This document shows positions 15,001-25,900 of a stretch of 64,000 nt of DNA, piece after piece. This DNA comes from Mugil cephalus. Lineage: Eukaryota; Chordata; Actinopteri; Mugiliformes; Mugilidae. The notes under the pieces are model-generated. The model did not search any database, had not been told where the DNA came from, and worked only from the letters and a program-made list of their open reading frames with translations. How positions within the stretch are numbered: the stretch's first letter is position 1; every line of letters starts with the position of its first letter. The position numbers and the translations under genes were made by a program. The stretch spans positions 12,985,668 through 13,049,667 of the forward strand of contig NC_061777.1 of the NCBI RefSeq assembly GCF_022458985.1, given 5' to 3'.

Positions 15001-15524
15001 GCCAAAAGCCACACTGTTAATCTACACGGTACTATAAGCTCAGCCGTATCAATTTGGACCAAGCGTGGAGAAATGTGTGGCATGATGTAAAATTTAAAAG
15101 CCCTGCTGGCATGAGACAAGCGGAAAAGCATCAAACTGATTCCAGGACTACATTCATCAACCACACAACTCTCAGCTATGGAGCATTCGAAGGCAAACAC
15201 TGTCCCTGTGTCCGAAATCGTTCACTCCCTCCCTAACCCCTACTCCCTGTGTAGGGTTGCACTATATAGTGAGCTCAATCCCAACAGCTTTCGGACACTA
15301 CACATATCATCGTTTGACAAGCGCCACTATAAAATGGCGTAACCCCTATACAGGGCCCTACATAGGAGTTAGGGGGCGATTTCGGACACGACCTGTATGT
15401 TCACCAGAAGCTGAAGAAGCTGGAGATTCTTACCTGTGCTGGGGGTGGTCTTGGGGGCTCCAGTTGCAGGAGGCCTAGCTATTTTGCTAGGTACTTTGAT
15501 CCCGCTCGGCTTGGCTGCGCTCAT
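88..15524 (-). CDS. clip1: CLIP1 (CLIP-170) microtubule plus-end tracking protein, 3' end outside the window
   Basis: CLIP-170 binds growing microtubule plus ends through two CAP-Gly domains and dimerises by a long coiled coil. Exons read on the minus strand: 15434-15524, 14150-14718, 13384-13508, 13075-13291, 12774-12971, 12580-12671, 12275-12335, 9984-10088, 7978-8886, 7681-7797, 7441-7498, 7245-7328, 6941-7097, 6647-6812, 6303-6518, 2173-4626, 1311-1448, 1116-1222, 824-944, 668-720, 88-205. Phases agree throughout and give 2052 codons. CAP-Gly 1 has GKNDG at residues 94-98 and CAP-Gly 2 has it at 252-256. Both precede the Ser-rich stretch [20 protein letters not shown] and the conserved [20 protein letters not shown]. 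The rest is heptad-rich coiled coil. The C-terminal zinc knuckles of the family lie beyond the left edge. The start is the ATG at 15524, giving [14 protein letters not shown], like known CLIP1 N-termini. Teleosts may carry two CLIP1 paralogues; I cannot say which this is. Confidence 0.95.
2173..4626 (-). other. clip1: Giant coiled-coil exon of CLIP1 (818 codons, phase 0-0)
   Basis: This single exon is 2454 bp, exactly 818 codons, with phase 0 at both ends. It is almost all heptad-like Glu/Lys/Leu/Gln-rich coiled coil without Pro breaks. From what I know of human CLIP1 (about 1438 aa), the flanking exons match adjacent parts of the rod, and most of this exon has no equivalent in the usual human isoform. 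Because skipping it keeps the frame, it could be a cassette exon. The acceptor is ambiguous: 4626 or, 15 nt inside, 4611; both keep the frame. Confidence 0.85.
4627..6302. other. CLIP1 intron, no gene seen
   Basis: A 1.7-kb AT-rich intron between the giant exon and exon 6303-6518. I see no open reading frame of substance and no repeat I recognise. Confidence 0.7.
8887..9983. other. CLIP1 intron, no gene seen
   Basis: A 1.1-kb intron. The short plus-strand reading frame near 9495-9707 has no recognisable homology or coding signature. Confidence 0.65.
10089..12274. other. CLIP1 intron (2.2 kb) where alternative exons occur in other vertebrates
   Basis: The exon just downstream (9984-10088, 35 codons, phase 0-0) matches a segment known to me from human CLIP1 ([18 protein letters not shown]). 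Mammalian CLIP1 has alternatively used exons near here, but I could not identify an extra coding exon inside this intron. Confidence 0.5.
13509..15433. other. CLIP1 introns flanking the CAP-Gly 1 exon
   Basis: The introns 13509-14149 and 14719-15433 hold no gene. The latter contains the inverted-repeat element at 15208-15389. The exon between them (14150-14718) carries CAP-Gly 1 and a low-complexity linker, [18 protein letters not shown], encoded by short GC-rich repeats. Confidence 0.65.
15208..15389. mobile_element. MITE-like element with perfect 13-bp terminal inverted repeats
   Basis: The segment begins GTGTCCGAAATCG (15208-15220) and ends with its exact reverse complement CGATTTCGGACAC (15377-15389). 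Inside, CCTACTCCCTGTGTAGGG is partly mirrored by CCCTACATAGGAGTTAGGG. It is 182 bp with no coding capacity, which is typical of a non-autonomous DNA transposon. Similar termini are familiar from fish genomes; the superfamily is not assigned. Confidence 0.7.
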
Positions 15525-15730
15525 ATTTCCTCCTGTGGTCTGACTCACGAGGCTTACGTCCGTCAGCGGGTGCAGACTGACCCCAGACCATCAAAACAAC
15601 CGGCTGCAGCTCTGTGATGGCGATGAAGTTGTCTCTCAGCCACCAAAATTAATTAAGCCCCCAAAAAATAAAAAGTACAAACAAAAAGAAAAAAACAGGA
15701 AAAGGGAGAAGGGAGAAAACCCGCGGCTTG
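15525..15730 (-). other. clip1: CLIP1 5' UTR part of the first coding exon
   Basis: Immediately upstream of the CLIP1 ATG, the minus strand reads back to a plausible acceptor (TCCTTTAG before 15730). This suggests that the coding start lies in exon 2 and that a non-coding exon lies further upstream. Inferred from splice-site shape only. Confidence 0.45.
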
Positions 15731-18700
15731 CTAAAGGACCCTGTTTAGAAAGAGACAGAAAAGAACGAGACATGTTACTTGATTTAGTTTAGATTTATTC
15801 AGAAATTATTACTTGATCAAACTGATTAATAACATGGGAAAATGTACTATTTGCTAACTTTTCCTGACTTTAATTCTGCCGTGGCTGGTGTTGCAATAAC
15901 ATACTTGGTTAAACACATAAAAGGCAAGTACAGATATACCTTGGTGACGTGCTCACTGGGTTTGTCGAGCAGTATTAATGGAGGCCTTTCGTTACTGTTG
16001 TGACAACAAGCTTCTCAGCATACACAACGTCACAGTTAGACCTAAAAATACCCTGTCAAAGGCCAGGCGATAGACAGCGTATAGTGCTGCCTTCACGAAC
16101 TTCTGAATACCTCATCTCTGACCTTGACGACGGTACACACAGTGCTGCAGATTGTCTCTCTCTCCTTCAATCTATCATTCTGGCATCTAAAATCATGTAA
16201 GGATTGCTGGCAGCTTTTTCTAAAACAGGATTACTGGAGAAACACGACCACCACCACCACCACCAGCAGCAGCAGCAGCAGATTATCCTGTTTGTCAGAT
16301 TACCTCAACACAGAAACAGACCGGCTGAAAGTTGGATTTAAACAAGAGTGTCTGTCTGTTGTTTAGTTGACAATACGACTGGGTCCTGCGATCATGACAC
16401 ATTTCACAAATGCGCTGCCTTCAATAATTAAATCAAACAAGATGTGCAACTATGCAAAGGCTTCGAGTTTCAGGTCAAGCTTCTGACTGAGCTGAAGCAT
16501 CCTGACCTGTTTCTGTACAGGACTGAATCACTCCAACATATCTTGTGCACAGGTGCACAAAAAGAACGTGTTCATGATGAAACCGTAGTCAGGACAAGTT
16601 ATATGCACACAAACAACCAAAGGACAAGCTGCTTTATCAACAACTCACTTTGTTATCAACGTATCATATTAAATGGTCTGAACAGATGTAGCTATCATGA
16701 CAATTAATGATGGTTACACACTATAAATTGTGTGTCTACAATATGCATATTACTAAAAGAGTTTTCACTATTTTGGCAGCAGAGAGGGAGCTTACTTTAA
16801 AGTATATTGGAGAATGATGATTATTAAAATTGCTTGAGTAATACCCTAAATATGCACACTGAGGAAAACGTACACAATGGTTTTGAATGTTTTCAGAAGG
16901 TGCTGATGGAAAGCTATTCTGCTCGAAAATTCTTTAAAAGGCCAGTTCCTTCACCACAAAATAAACTGTGGGGTCGAATTGTTATGAGTCAGCCAGGACG
17001 CTCGACTTGACACGGCAGAAATTTAATACAAGACTCGTTCAACGGGGTCTCGCAAACATACCTTTCATTCCCCGAAAGGGCCTGAGAGCTAGCGCGAATC
17101 ACACTGCCAAAACAACCGAGAAGATATGTCCGTGAGCTCACACACCCACCGAGACAGTTCTCAGTGGAGGATGAAGGGCAGATACGACCTAGTTTGAACA
17201 CAGTGTTCCAGTTTTCTTCCACTGTGACTTTGAATGATACGGACTGGTGCCCCGAGGTCAGAAGAAGACCAGAGAAAGAAAGTGTTTCAGTGCCTCAGGA
17301 CATCACAGTACACATTCAGTCTCACTAAATACCATTTCATCTGTAAGGAAACCTTAAATACGAATGTCGCAAATTTCATCAATGTTGACTGGCCGCAAGA
17401 ACCTGTGGTACAGGAACACAAGTTAAAAACTACCAAGATTTAATATTTACCGTCTTATGAGCATTAACAGAGAATCTTTCAAGTCTGACTGGTGAGCTGA
17501 TGCAGTCGGCTGGACATGATCCACTTACACTGAAGACTTTCCCACTGCAGTTATTTTAATCTTTTGCCACTGACTCTCAATCTAATCCGTATCTTGAGAG
17601 AAATACAAATACCAAGGCTTTGGAAAAGTCAAAGGGGATTAATATAGTGGTTTATTAACTATACTTTAAGTCTTTCATTTTTTTCCTGATGTAAATAAAC
17701 ACAGTGAAACATGTACATTGCAGCTCGTAAAACAGAAGTGAGACTTCTCAAATGACCGCATTAGCATAACTAACTTCTATTTTCATAATGTCATGGGATG
17801 ACATGCTCATAAACTCTCAAAACAACGGATACGTATATGTGTGAATAGTGTGGTCACACTTTCATTGTCCTCCACAAACCTGATTCAGTTTCAGCACGTA
17901 ATAAAACTAGATAAATACACAGACATATTCTCCACTTTACATCTCCATGTTTAACAAGCTAACAGATGGGAGGCTGAGAGCAGTTACACAAAGCAGGCTT
18001 TTATTCCACACTATCTTTCAGTAAGTTAATACTAGCCAGTGACTTTATAAATACCAAACCAATTACAGCAAGTTCAGCAGTCCTGGCTGTTGAGGCATCG
18101 CTTTCAACTTGTGCTTTACACCAGTAACAAGCAGAGTAAGTTTTATGACATTCATAACACTGACACAAGAAACTCACAAACGACTGCCATCAGAAAACAC
18201 CTATCCATGGCCAGAAGTGTGTTTTATCGGATGTAACACACTGTCTCAGTCTTCTCTCCCTTACTTTATTCATTACAAAGCCCACTCAAGCTCTAGTCTT
18301 TCCTTTTTGAGGAAACATCTGCTGGGATGATTACGGAGCCTCCTGCTGGTACTGACATTCGAAGGTGCAGAAAAACACCAAAGCATCCTGTGTCCTCAAG
18401 TGTTTGTAAATTCACATTCACCAGTTTTGAAGACAACAATCCACGCTGACTACAAATAGACATAAAGATCTTCCTCACATCTACAGTAAATGTCACTACC
18501 TCTGTCTTCTAGACAGATTCTGACTTTTAAAAACAGTAACACACGCTCAGTTACCAGTTCATTAGGTACACTAGAAAAAAACATCTTACCTTTGTGAAGG
18601 TTATGGTATTTAGCGTGTGTTTAAAACACCTGGGAGATCTGTTTATACCTCCGGGGTTTTCATTTTGGAGGCTGTAGTTTGTAGTACTATTGACTTATGT

Positions 18701-19775
18701 TGTGTTGCAAAGACACATGATCCTATTACTTTGACAACTCCATTTTAGCCATTGGGCTAAAGAACAGAAACACGTTTAATTCAACACAGTTTAACAGCAT
18801 CACAAACTCCAACCTCCAAAAAGATCGTGCAGTTGAATTAACACATTTCTGAAACTGATCATTACAACAGTCTTGAAGCTGAGCTTTACTGCAGGGCTGT
18901 CAGATCACTAGTGTACCTAATCTTTTGGCAAGCGAGTGCATATGTGGAAGGATAGTCATGGTTTCCACTGCAGCCCTGTTTTGAAATCCAGATTTCCCAC
19001 CACTAACAGAGAGCACTAGAATATCCTCACCAAAAAAACCCACAAATGCATCAAATAGTGGATACTGCTACATGTACTGTATATAGACATATACTTATTT
19101 ATCCCACTCACGCCTACACACAAACCTTCATTTTGTATGGAACACGTCTGTCCACATCATCTGCATTTGTTCCACTTGTTCTTACTGCAAATCAACCTGT
19201 ATATTTGTACATGTTACAACTAATAACTGTAAGCAAGCAGACTGAGAACAGTCTTTGTACGTGTGCACACAGGTAAGTGATGCCGATTCAATGTTTGACA
19301 TCATGTGCAGCAGTTTTAACCAGTGAAATAAACCACTGCAATGCACGTGTGTGCAAAATGTAGTATTGACTGCATCAGTTACACACAGGCAGGTTCAAAG
19401 ACTGATAGAAATATCGACAGAGGAGTGTCACCACTGGACAAGTGCTCGACTGCAACACGCTGAAGCTTCAGTCCTGCCACCACCACCACCACCAAACAAG
19501 CTAAGCTGCTTTAGTCTGCTACAAAATGGCTCAACCGTTGCCTGAGTCAGTCACACCTTTCAGCCGCAAAGCTTTTCTACTACACAGGATCCACCGAGTC
19601 AGCTGGGCCACTGTCAAAACAGCAGATGCCTCCAGGGTCTAGTCAGCGTCTTGGCCTGTGAATGTAACCCGCCTCGTTTCTCTAGCGGACTGAGAGCTGT
19701 CGATGAGGTGGCACATCTGGTTAGAGTGGAGTCTGTAGTAATAACACACACACACAAAAAAATGAGCTAACTTAC
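15731..19775. other. CLIP1 5' intron, no gene seen
   Basis: About 4 kb between the coding first exon and the likely non-coding first exon. It contains a (CCA)n/(CAG)n run near 16247-16281 and the inverted-repeat element 18561-18921. The open frames on both strands are short, with no recognisable protein. Confidence 0.6.
18561..18921. mobile_element. Candidate short non-autonomous element bounded by 14-bp inverted repeats
   Basis: ATTAGGTACACTAG (18561-18574) and its exact reverse complement CTAGTGTACCTAAT (18908-18921) bracket a 361-bp non-coding stretch. The TGTACCTAAT core resembles the end of the Tc1-like element at about 21860 and a relic at about 51618, so this may be a deletion derivative of the same family. 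No internal transposase was seen. Confidence 0.5.
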
Positions 19776-20640
19776 CTTTTTCCTTCGCTAGCTCAACCAA
19801 AGGTCTCAATCGGAGGCAATGTATAGGGTATAGCCATACCGTGTACACCTAAATAACACACTAACCCGAGAAATGCGGTGAGCTCGGCGACTGGAGAGCG
19901 AATTCCTTTAGTCCAAAAAGTCTCCGCAATGTCACGGGAGCTCCAGCAGGGCACACTACTGCTACTACTGCTACTGCTGCTGCTATAAGTTGAGAGCCAA
20001 CAAATTGTTCCAGCAGATCAGTTGTGCGCAGATAGTTTAACGAGGCCGTGGTAACAGTACTTTGACTCGGTCAACTGTACGGCTAACGCGAATCACGGTG
20101 TGTTATCATGTTAGGAACAAGCGTGATTAGATGCTAATTAACGTTAGCAACGAGGCCCGAGCAGAGCCGGCAGAGGGGGGTCAGGACCAGGGGAAGGTCT
20201 GGTTAGTTAGCTGGTTTGGATAAACGGACACCTGCTTAGTTGGGTAGTTTAGCTAAACTACTCAACGTCTACCTGAACTTTAACCCCCTCGTTGTTTGTC
20301 AGCCGTTTGGACGATTAAACGGAAATAGACGATCTCGGTGCGGGGCTAATACTGACCTGATAGGTTCGACCCTCCGTCGTCTCCCGATAAGAAAAAAGAA
20401 ATGACACAGCTAGCAGCGAAGTGGGGAACCGCGACGACTGCTGCTCGGTGCTCACACACGGACAAGTGTCGAGTAGAGAGCTGGTATAGACAGTCAATGG
20501 TAGAGACACATCCCGGTGTAGGAGCGACGGTGTGTGTCCAACGGCCGACCAAAGATATGGACACACATGTTCAGGAAGATGAGGCACTCCGTCACTTCTC
20601 GGCGACACGAAATTCTTAAGAAAAAAAAACTACAACGCCT
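19776..20640 (-). promoter_or_regulatory. clip1: Probable CLIP1 non-coding first exon and CpG-rich promoter region
   Basis: A good minus-strand donor (GAAAAAG followed by GTAAGT) has its exon edge at 19776. Upstream, about 20140-20600 is visibly richer in CpG than its surroundings, with several CG clusters. A second, weaker donor (GTCAGT) is at about 20357. The position is right for the CLIP1 transcription start, about 4-5 kb before the ATG. No TATA box was recognised. Confidence 0.4.
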
Positions 20641-20734
20641 CCTTGTGAGGAACCACTGTGATTTTTTATATATATGTGTGTGTGTGTGTTTACTGGGAAC
20701 ATTTCATAATATGAAATATGAAATGTTCAAATTG

Positions 20735-21871
20735 CTTAACACAAATAGCTAATCAGCCAATCACATGGCAATTCAATGCATTTAGGCATCTAGAGGTGAT
20801 CAAGACAACTTGCTGAAGTTCAAACCACCATCATAATGGGGAAGAAAGGGGATTTAAGTGACTTTGAAGTGGTATGGTTGTTAGTGCCAGATGGTCTGGT
20901 CTGAGTATTTCAGAAACTGCTGATCTACTGGGATATTCATGCACCACCATCTCTAGTGTTTACAGAGAAGGGTCCGAAAAAGAGGAAATATCCTGTGAGC
21001 GGCAATTGTGCGGACGCCTTGTTGATGTGAGAGGTCAGAGGAGAATGGGCAGACTGGTTGGAGATGATAGAAAGGCAACAGTAACTCAAATAACCACCCG
21101 TTACAACAAAGGAATCCAGAATACCATCTCCTAACGCACAACACGTCCAACCTTGAAGAAGATGGGCTACAGCAGCAGAGGACCACACCAAGTGCCACGC
21201 CTGTCAGCTAAGAACAGGAAACTGGGACTACAGTTCACACAGGCTCAACAAAATTGAACACTAGAAGATTGGAAAAATGTTGCCTGGTCTGACGAGTCTC
21301 GATTCCAGTTCCGACATTTGGATGTCAGGGTCAGAATTTGTCGTAAACAACATAAAAGCATGGATCCATCTTGCCTTGTATCAATGGTTCAGGCTGGTGG
21401 TGGTGGTGTGATGGTGTGGGGGATATTTTCTTTGCACACTTTGGGCCCCTTAGTACAAATTGAGCACGGTTTAAATGCCACAGCCTACCTGAGTATTGTT
21501 GCTGACCATCTCCATACCTTTATGACCACAGTGTAACCATCTTCTGACGGCTACTTCCAGCAGGATAATGCACCATGTCACAAAGCCTATATCATATAAA
21601 AGTAAGTTCACTGTACTCCAATGGCCTGCACAGTCACCAGATCTCAAACCAATAGAGCACCTTTGGGATGTGGTGGAACGGGAGGTTCGCATCATAGATG
21701 TGCAGTCAACAAATCTGCACCAAATGCATGATGTTATCATTTCAATATGGACCAAAATCTCTGAGGAATGGTTCTAACACCTTGTTGAAAGTGTGGCATG
21801 GAGTATTAAGGCAGCTCTGAAGCCAAAAGGGGTCCAACCTTTTACTAGCAAGGTGTACTTAATAAGGTGGC
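20735..21871 (+). mobile_element. Decayed Tc1/mariner-type transposon
   Basis: The plus strand carries a broken Tc1-like transposase. Its helix-turn-helix part is at 20874-21134 (SISETADLLGYSCTTISSVY). A WSDESRFQF-type block is near 21285, QQDNAPCHKA near 21560 and WPAQSPDLKPIEHLWDVVE at 21620-21675. The three acidic-motif regions are present, but in different frames and separated by stops, so the gene is dead. The right end, GTGTACTTAATAAGGTGGCC, is typical of the family terminus. The left terminus is eroded. It lies between the CLIP1 promoter and the ZCCHC8 3' end. Confidence 0.9.
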
Positions 21872-21910
21872 CAGTGGATCTATATATATACATATCATTA
21901 TATGTGATGA

Positions 21911-22050
21911 AGCTTTGATAATGAATCCAAAAGGCATTTAAAAAGGTAACTGGACTTGTAGAGTTTTGGGAAGATGCTTCGTCACTCATCCAAGTAGCTT
22001 CTTCAGTTCTTCTTCAGAGACTGGTGTGAAGATGAGGTACTGTATAAATA
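21911..22050. repeat. Probable dispersed fish repeat next to the Tc1 relic
   Basis: The stretch with CACTCATCCAAGTAGCTTC followed by TTCAGTTCTTCTTCAGAGAC resembles a short repeat I have often seen in teleost sequence. Here it abuts the Tc1 remnant. Family unassigned. Confidence 0.4.
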
Positions 22051-22919
22051 GGAAACCCTGGGGGTAAAAACCTATCAGAATATTGCCAAACTTATTTCTG
22101 TAAGAATCAGAAAATGGTGCAATTTCCATGAATGTCTGGATACTTACCAATGTGTAGGAAAATTAATTTAACTATGAAACCGCGTTATCAATAAGAATAT
22201 ATATTCCAGCCTTTTATGATGTATTGTTTTATGTATTTTGCTGGCAGGGCAGTTCCACAGAGAAATCAGGTTTGTTTCAGCTCTGATATTAGTAGTAGAA
22301 TAGAAAATAATGCAAAATGAACTTTGCAATATCATAGGAAACAAACTGTGCCTCGTATTGCAGAGTTTAAACGAATTGCAAATCAAGTTGAGCATTTTTT
22401 ACCCAATGAGACCATGAGGGTGGGTCCGGTATTGAATAGTTCTGTCCACTATATGCCATTGGCTCATACATTTAAGTGTCTGTGCAAAATTAAATAAAAT
22501 CCACATCTCCCAACTGCTGCCCCAAAAATATCAAAATAAAGTCTTCTTGGAACAAGAACATGTTTATACAATTTTGCAGGAATTTAAGAGGGGACAAAAA
22601 TAGAAAAATCCATGAAAATGAATACAGGTCTGGAAATTACCATCTCACACATTTCATAAAATAAGTGACACTACTGCTACAATCATTTTAGACTACATTA
22701 ATCAGAATCCCCTGCTGTGGCAGCATTCCCCAAAGTCCTTCCCCTCACTTTTTACAGATCCACTGTATTTACAACATGGACATTCAATTTGGTATAAAAT
22801 AAAAACAGCTTTAAAAAAACATGCTGACAAGATGAAAACAGAAGTTTTTGCTTAAAAAAAAAAAAAAAAAAAAAAAAAGCAAATATCATTGTATTTGAAG
22901 TCCATAAGATAATCCTTTT
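22051..22919. other. Intergenic sequence downstream of ZCCHC8, with a 25-bp A tract
   Basis: No gene seen. A run of 25 A lies at 22854-22878. On the minus strand this stretch would be the ZCCHC8 3' UTR. I did not find a canonical poly(A) signal for ZCCHC8 here. Confidence 0.6.
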
Positions 22920-25900
22920 TTAATTTTTCTTTGCCAAACTTCGAGGGGAGCATTTCAGTAAGTCTCTGATCCTAAGGTAAGTTCCTGTGGCTTCAGCTAC
23001 TTCTGTGAATTCGGGGGTATCTTCAAATGGAACGATGCCAGCTGCAAACTTGCTCCGATGTGGAACAGCTGAAACCTTCTCGACATTCTTAGGAGAAGCA
23101 CAATCTCCAGTGCCCTGATTAGAGAAATCTGGATCAGGGCTCTGCGGGTTGTCTTCCTGGGATTTGATTGGATCAGGGCTCTGTGGGCTGTCATTGCTGG
23201 ATTTGATTGGATCAGGACTCTGTGGGCTGTCATCACTGGATTTCATTGGATCAGGACTCTGTGGGATGTCTTCACTGGATTTGACCTGAACAGGAGCCTG
23301 TGGGCGGTCCTCACTGGATTTGACTTGAACAGGACTCTTGGGCCGATCGTTTTGAGCTTTGAGTGGTCCAGGGCTCTCTGAGCTATTATCTTCAGCTTTG
23401 ATAGGTCCAGAGATATGAGGGGAAATCTCTTGAACATCTGGTTCCCTTTCATTTTCACTGCTATGACAAGGTCCTGCAGGCGTCGTGTCCATTACTTCTT
23501 CAACCTCCTCCGCTTCTGTGTCGACATGCGCTGGCGTCGATACGCTTGATGAACTGGGAGCGGGTGTTCCCAATGCAGGCGTCTCACAGTCACTATTAGT
23601 GGCAGTGTCAGCATTTTCTAGAGCTGCCCAGAGCAGCCTCTGCTGCTCCTCCAACTCCTCTAGTGTCAATTCGTCCTCCGTTCCCTCCTCGGTCTCATCA
23701 ACTACCACCCAGTTACGCTCTCGCAGAGCTGGAGAGCCGTTGGTGGGTGTGGGTGGAGGTGTGCCTTTAGGGAGAGGTGGGGGAGTGGGTGTAGCAGGAG
23801 GAGTGCCTTGTGGTAAAGGAGGGGGCGAACTGAAGCTAGGAGAAGAACCAGGAGGAAGCGGTTGCTGGAACTGGAAGTCACCATGGCCATGATGACGATG
23901 ATGATGATGGTGATGATGGTGATATGGTGTTCCCGGATCTGAGAATGAAATTAAATGAAATTACACGACGATTTAACAATTATCAGACAAAAAGGAGTTG
24001 ACTTTGTCTTGTAAATGAGCTTTATTCTGTAATGTAAGAGATCTGTGGATATAGAAACTGAGATGCTAGCCAACTTTAAGACATAACTTTTATAGTAACT
24101 TAGGAAAACATTTAAAACATGTAAAAATGTGAAATCTGGATAAAGCGAAATTAAGATAATAATTTACCTGATTCGATATCCATATCGGAGCTCCTGTCTG
24201 AGCGGCGATCAGGACTTGTCCTAGTCTTCTTCTTTAGCAGGGGAGATGAGTCCCCTTCATGTCTTCTCTTGTTGCAGGTGGCGCCAGGCTGTTGGCAAAG
24301 AAGAATGGCATGCAGTGAGACTATTAAAGGAACAGTCATCACTCGTCTTTCACTTCTGTCAGAGCCAGTAAAATGATTTTTACTGATTTGAGAGAAGAGG
24401 AGAAATGTAAAATGTTTGTTGAAGCTGTGCCCTATTAAGAGACTTGTGATAAATACCATAGGGAAGTTGTTTGACAGGTAGGCTGCGTAGTTTTGCTTCA
24501 TGTGGCTGTTCTGCATTGGAATTGAGCCATGAATCATGAACTCCTGGAGGCAAGGAAAAAAGAAAGCGAAATAAAATAAAATGTCAGTACAACTGTTACA
24601 AATAATGTGATGCCACCAAAACTCACTGAAATGTCTGACATGAAAGACAATGTACTCAATTTGTGAGGACAGCTCATGACAAACAAAGGCATTAGCCTGA
24701 AGTGACTCCATACTTCAGTATTTTCATATATGTGTGAACCAAACAGATAAATTACAACATAACATTTGGAAAGAAAAAAACTGTCGGACTCACATCTTTC
24801 ATTTTGTTTGGTGCAGGCACATTGAATCCTGGAAAATCTACCAGTTTGGAAACGTCATAAGAAATGTTTTGTGAATTACTGGCGTCTGTTAGACTGCCAT
24901 TACCTGGTCCTGCAAAAACCAAAAGAATAAACAGACTCAATACAATTTCAATGCATTATGAAAAACATTCTTGTGTTTTTGTTTCTAGGAAAAACCTTCT
25001 CTGCCTCTTAAGTTTTCAGTTCAATTTCAAAACATACCATTTCCATCGTAGAGCATTAAGCCAGAGTTTTCCATCTCTGCCTCTTTGAGCCAACCTGGTG
25101 GGTAGCCCAGCTGCCTCATGCGATAAATCAGTGGAGGGAGGGTGTTGCCATCAACTCCAAGCGCTGTCAACAGTTCCTCACTGTAAAAAAACATTAATTA
25201 TTCAAGATGGACTTATTAAATTAAATACTGCATGCAATCCAATCACAATTTGTTTAAAATAATATTCCTGCCTCATAACTCCAGGCTTATATTTAGAAAA
25301 GCGCTCCTCCACTTCATCTGCATGGTATCGCTGGTTACTCTGCATGGACTGGTTGTTGTTCTGATTAAACTCCTTTCTTCTCTCATTGATTGCAGCCATG
25401 TCTTTAGGCTACAAAGGCGACAAAGTATCAATGTAGACAGCAAAGTTCAGGCTCTATTTATTTGTTTAACTTGGGTTTATGCCATATCAATAATCATTCA
25501 ATTTACCTTGGGACAGTCCCGGAGCTGATGAGTGGCTGACCCACAGTTGAAACACATAGACTTGGGCCTACAATCAACAGAGCAGTGTATATTAATATTC
25601 CACATGGCATACAAAGCATGTTAAAAACTGATGACAGAAATTAAACAATGCTTCCATAATAATTTCAGGTGTACCTTTTGTCTTTCATTTCTATGTCCTG
25701 TCCGTCCGTTCCAACGACTTGGTTGAAAACCTGATGATACCTTTGCCACAATTCAGGAAGTTTTATTCCATTTGTCCATGCAAAAATAAAATTGTATCTA
25801 CGTCACTGCTTTAACCTTAAGTTCTGCTTATGTGTTGCCCATTTTAAAACCAATGTATCTTTGCTACAGAAATCCTCTTCCTTCACAAGTCAGTGATATG

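Noticed and set aside
24151-24711. 186-codon continuous frame on the minus strand
   Set aside because: It reads through two ZCCHC8 exons and the intron between them; homology supports the spliced model.
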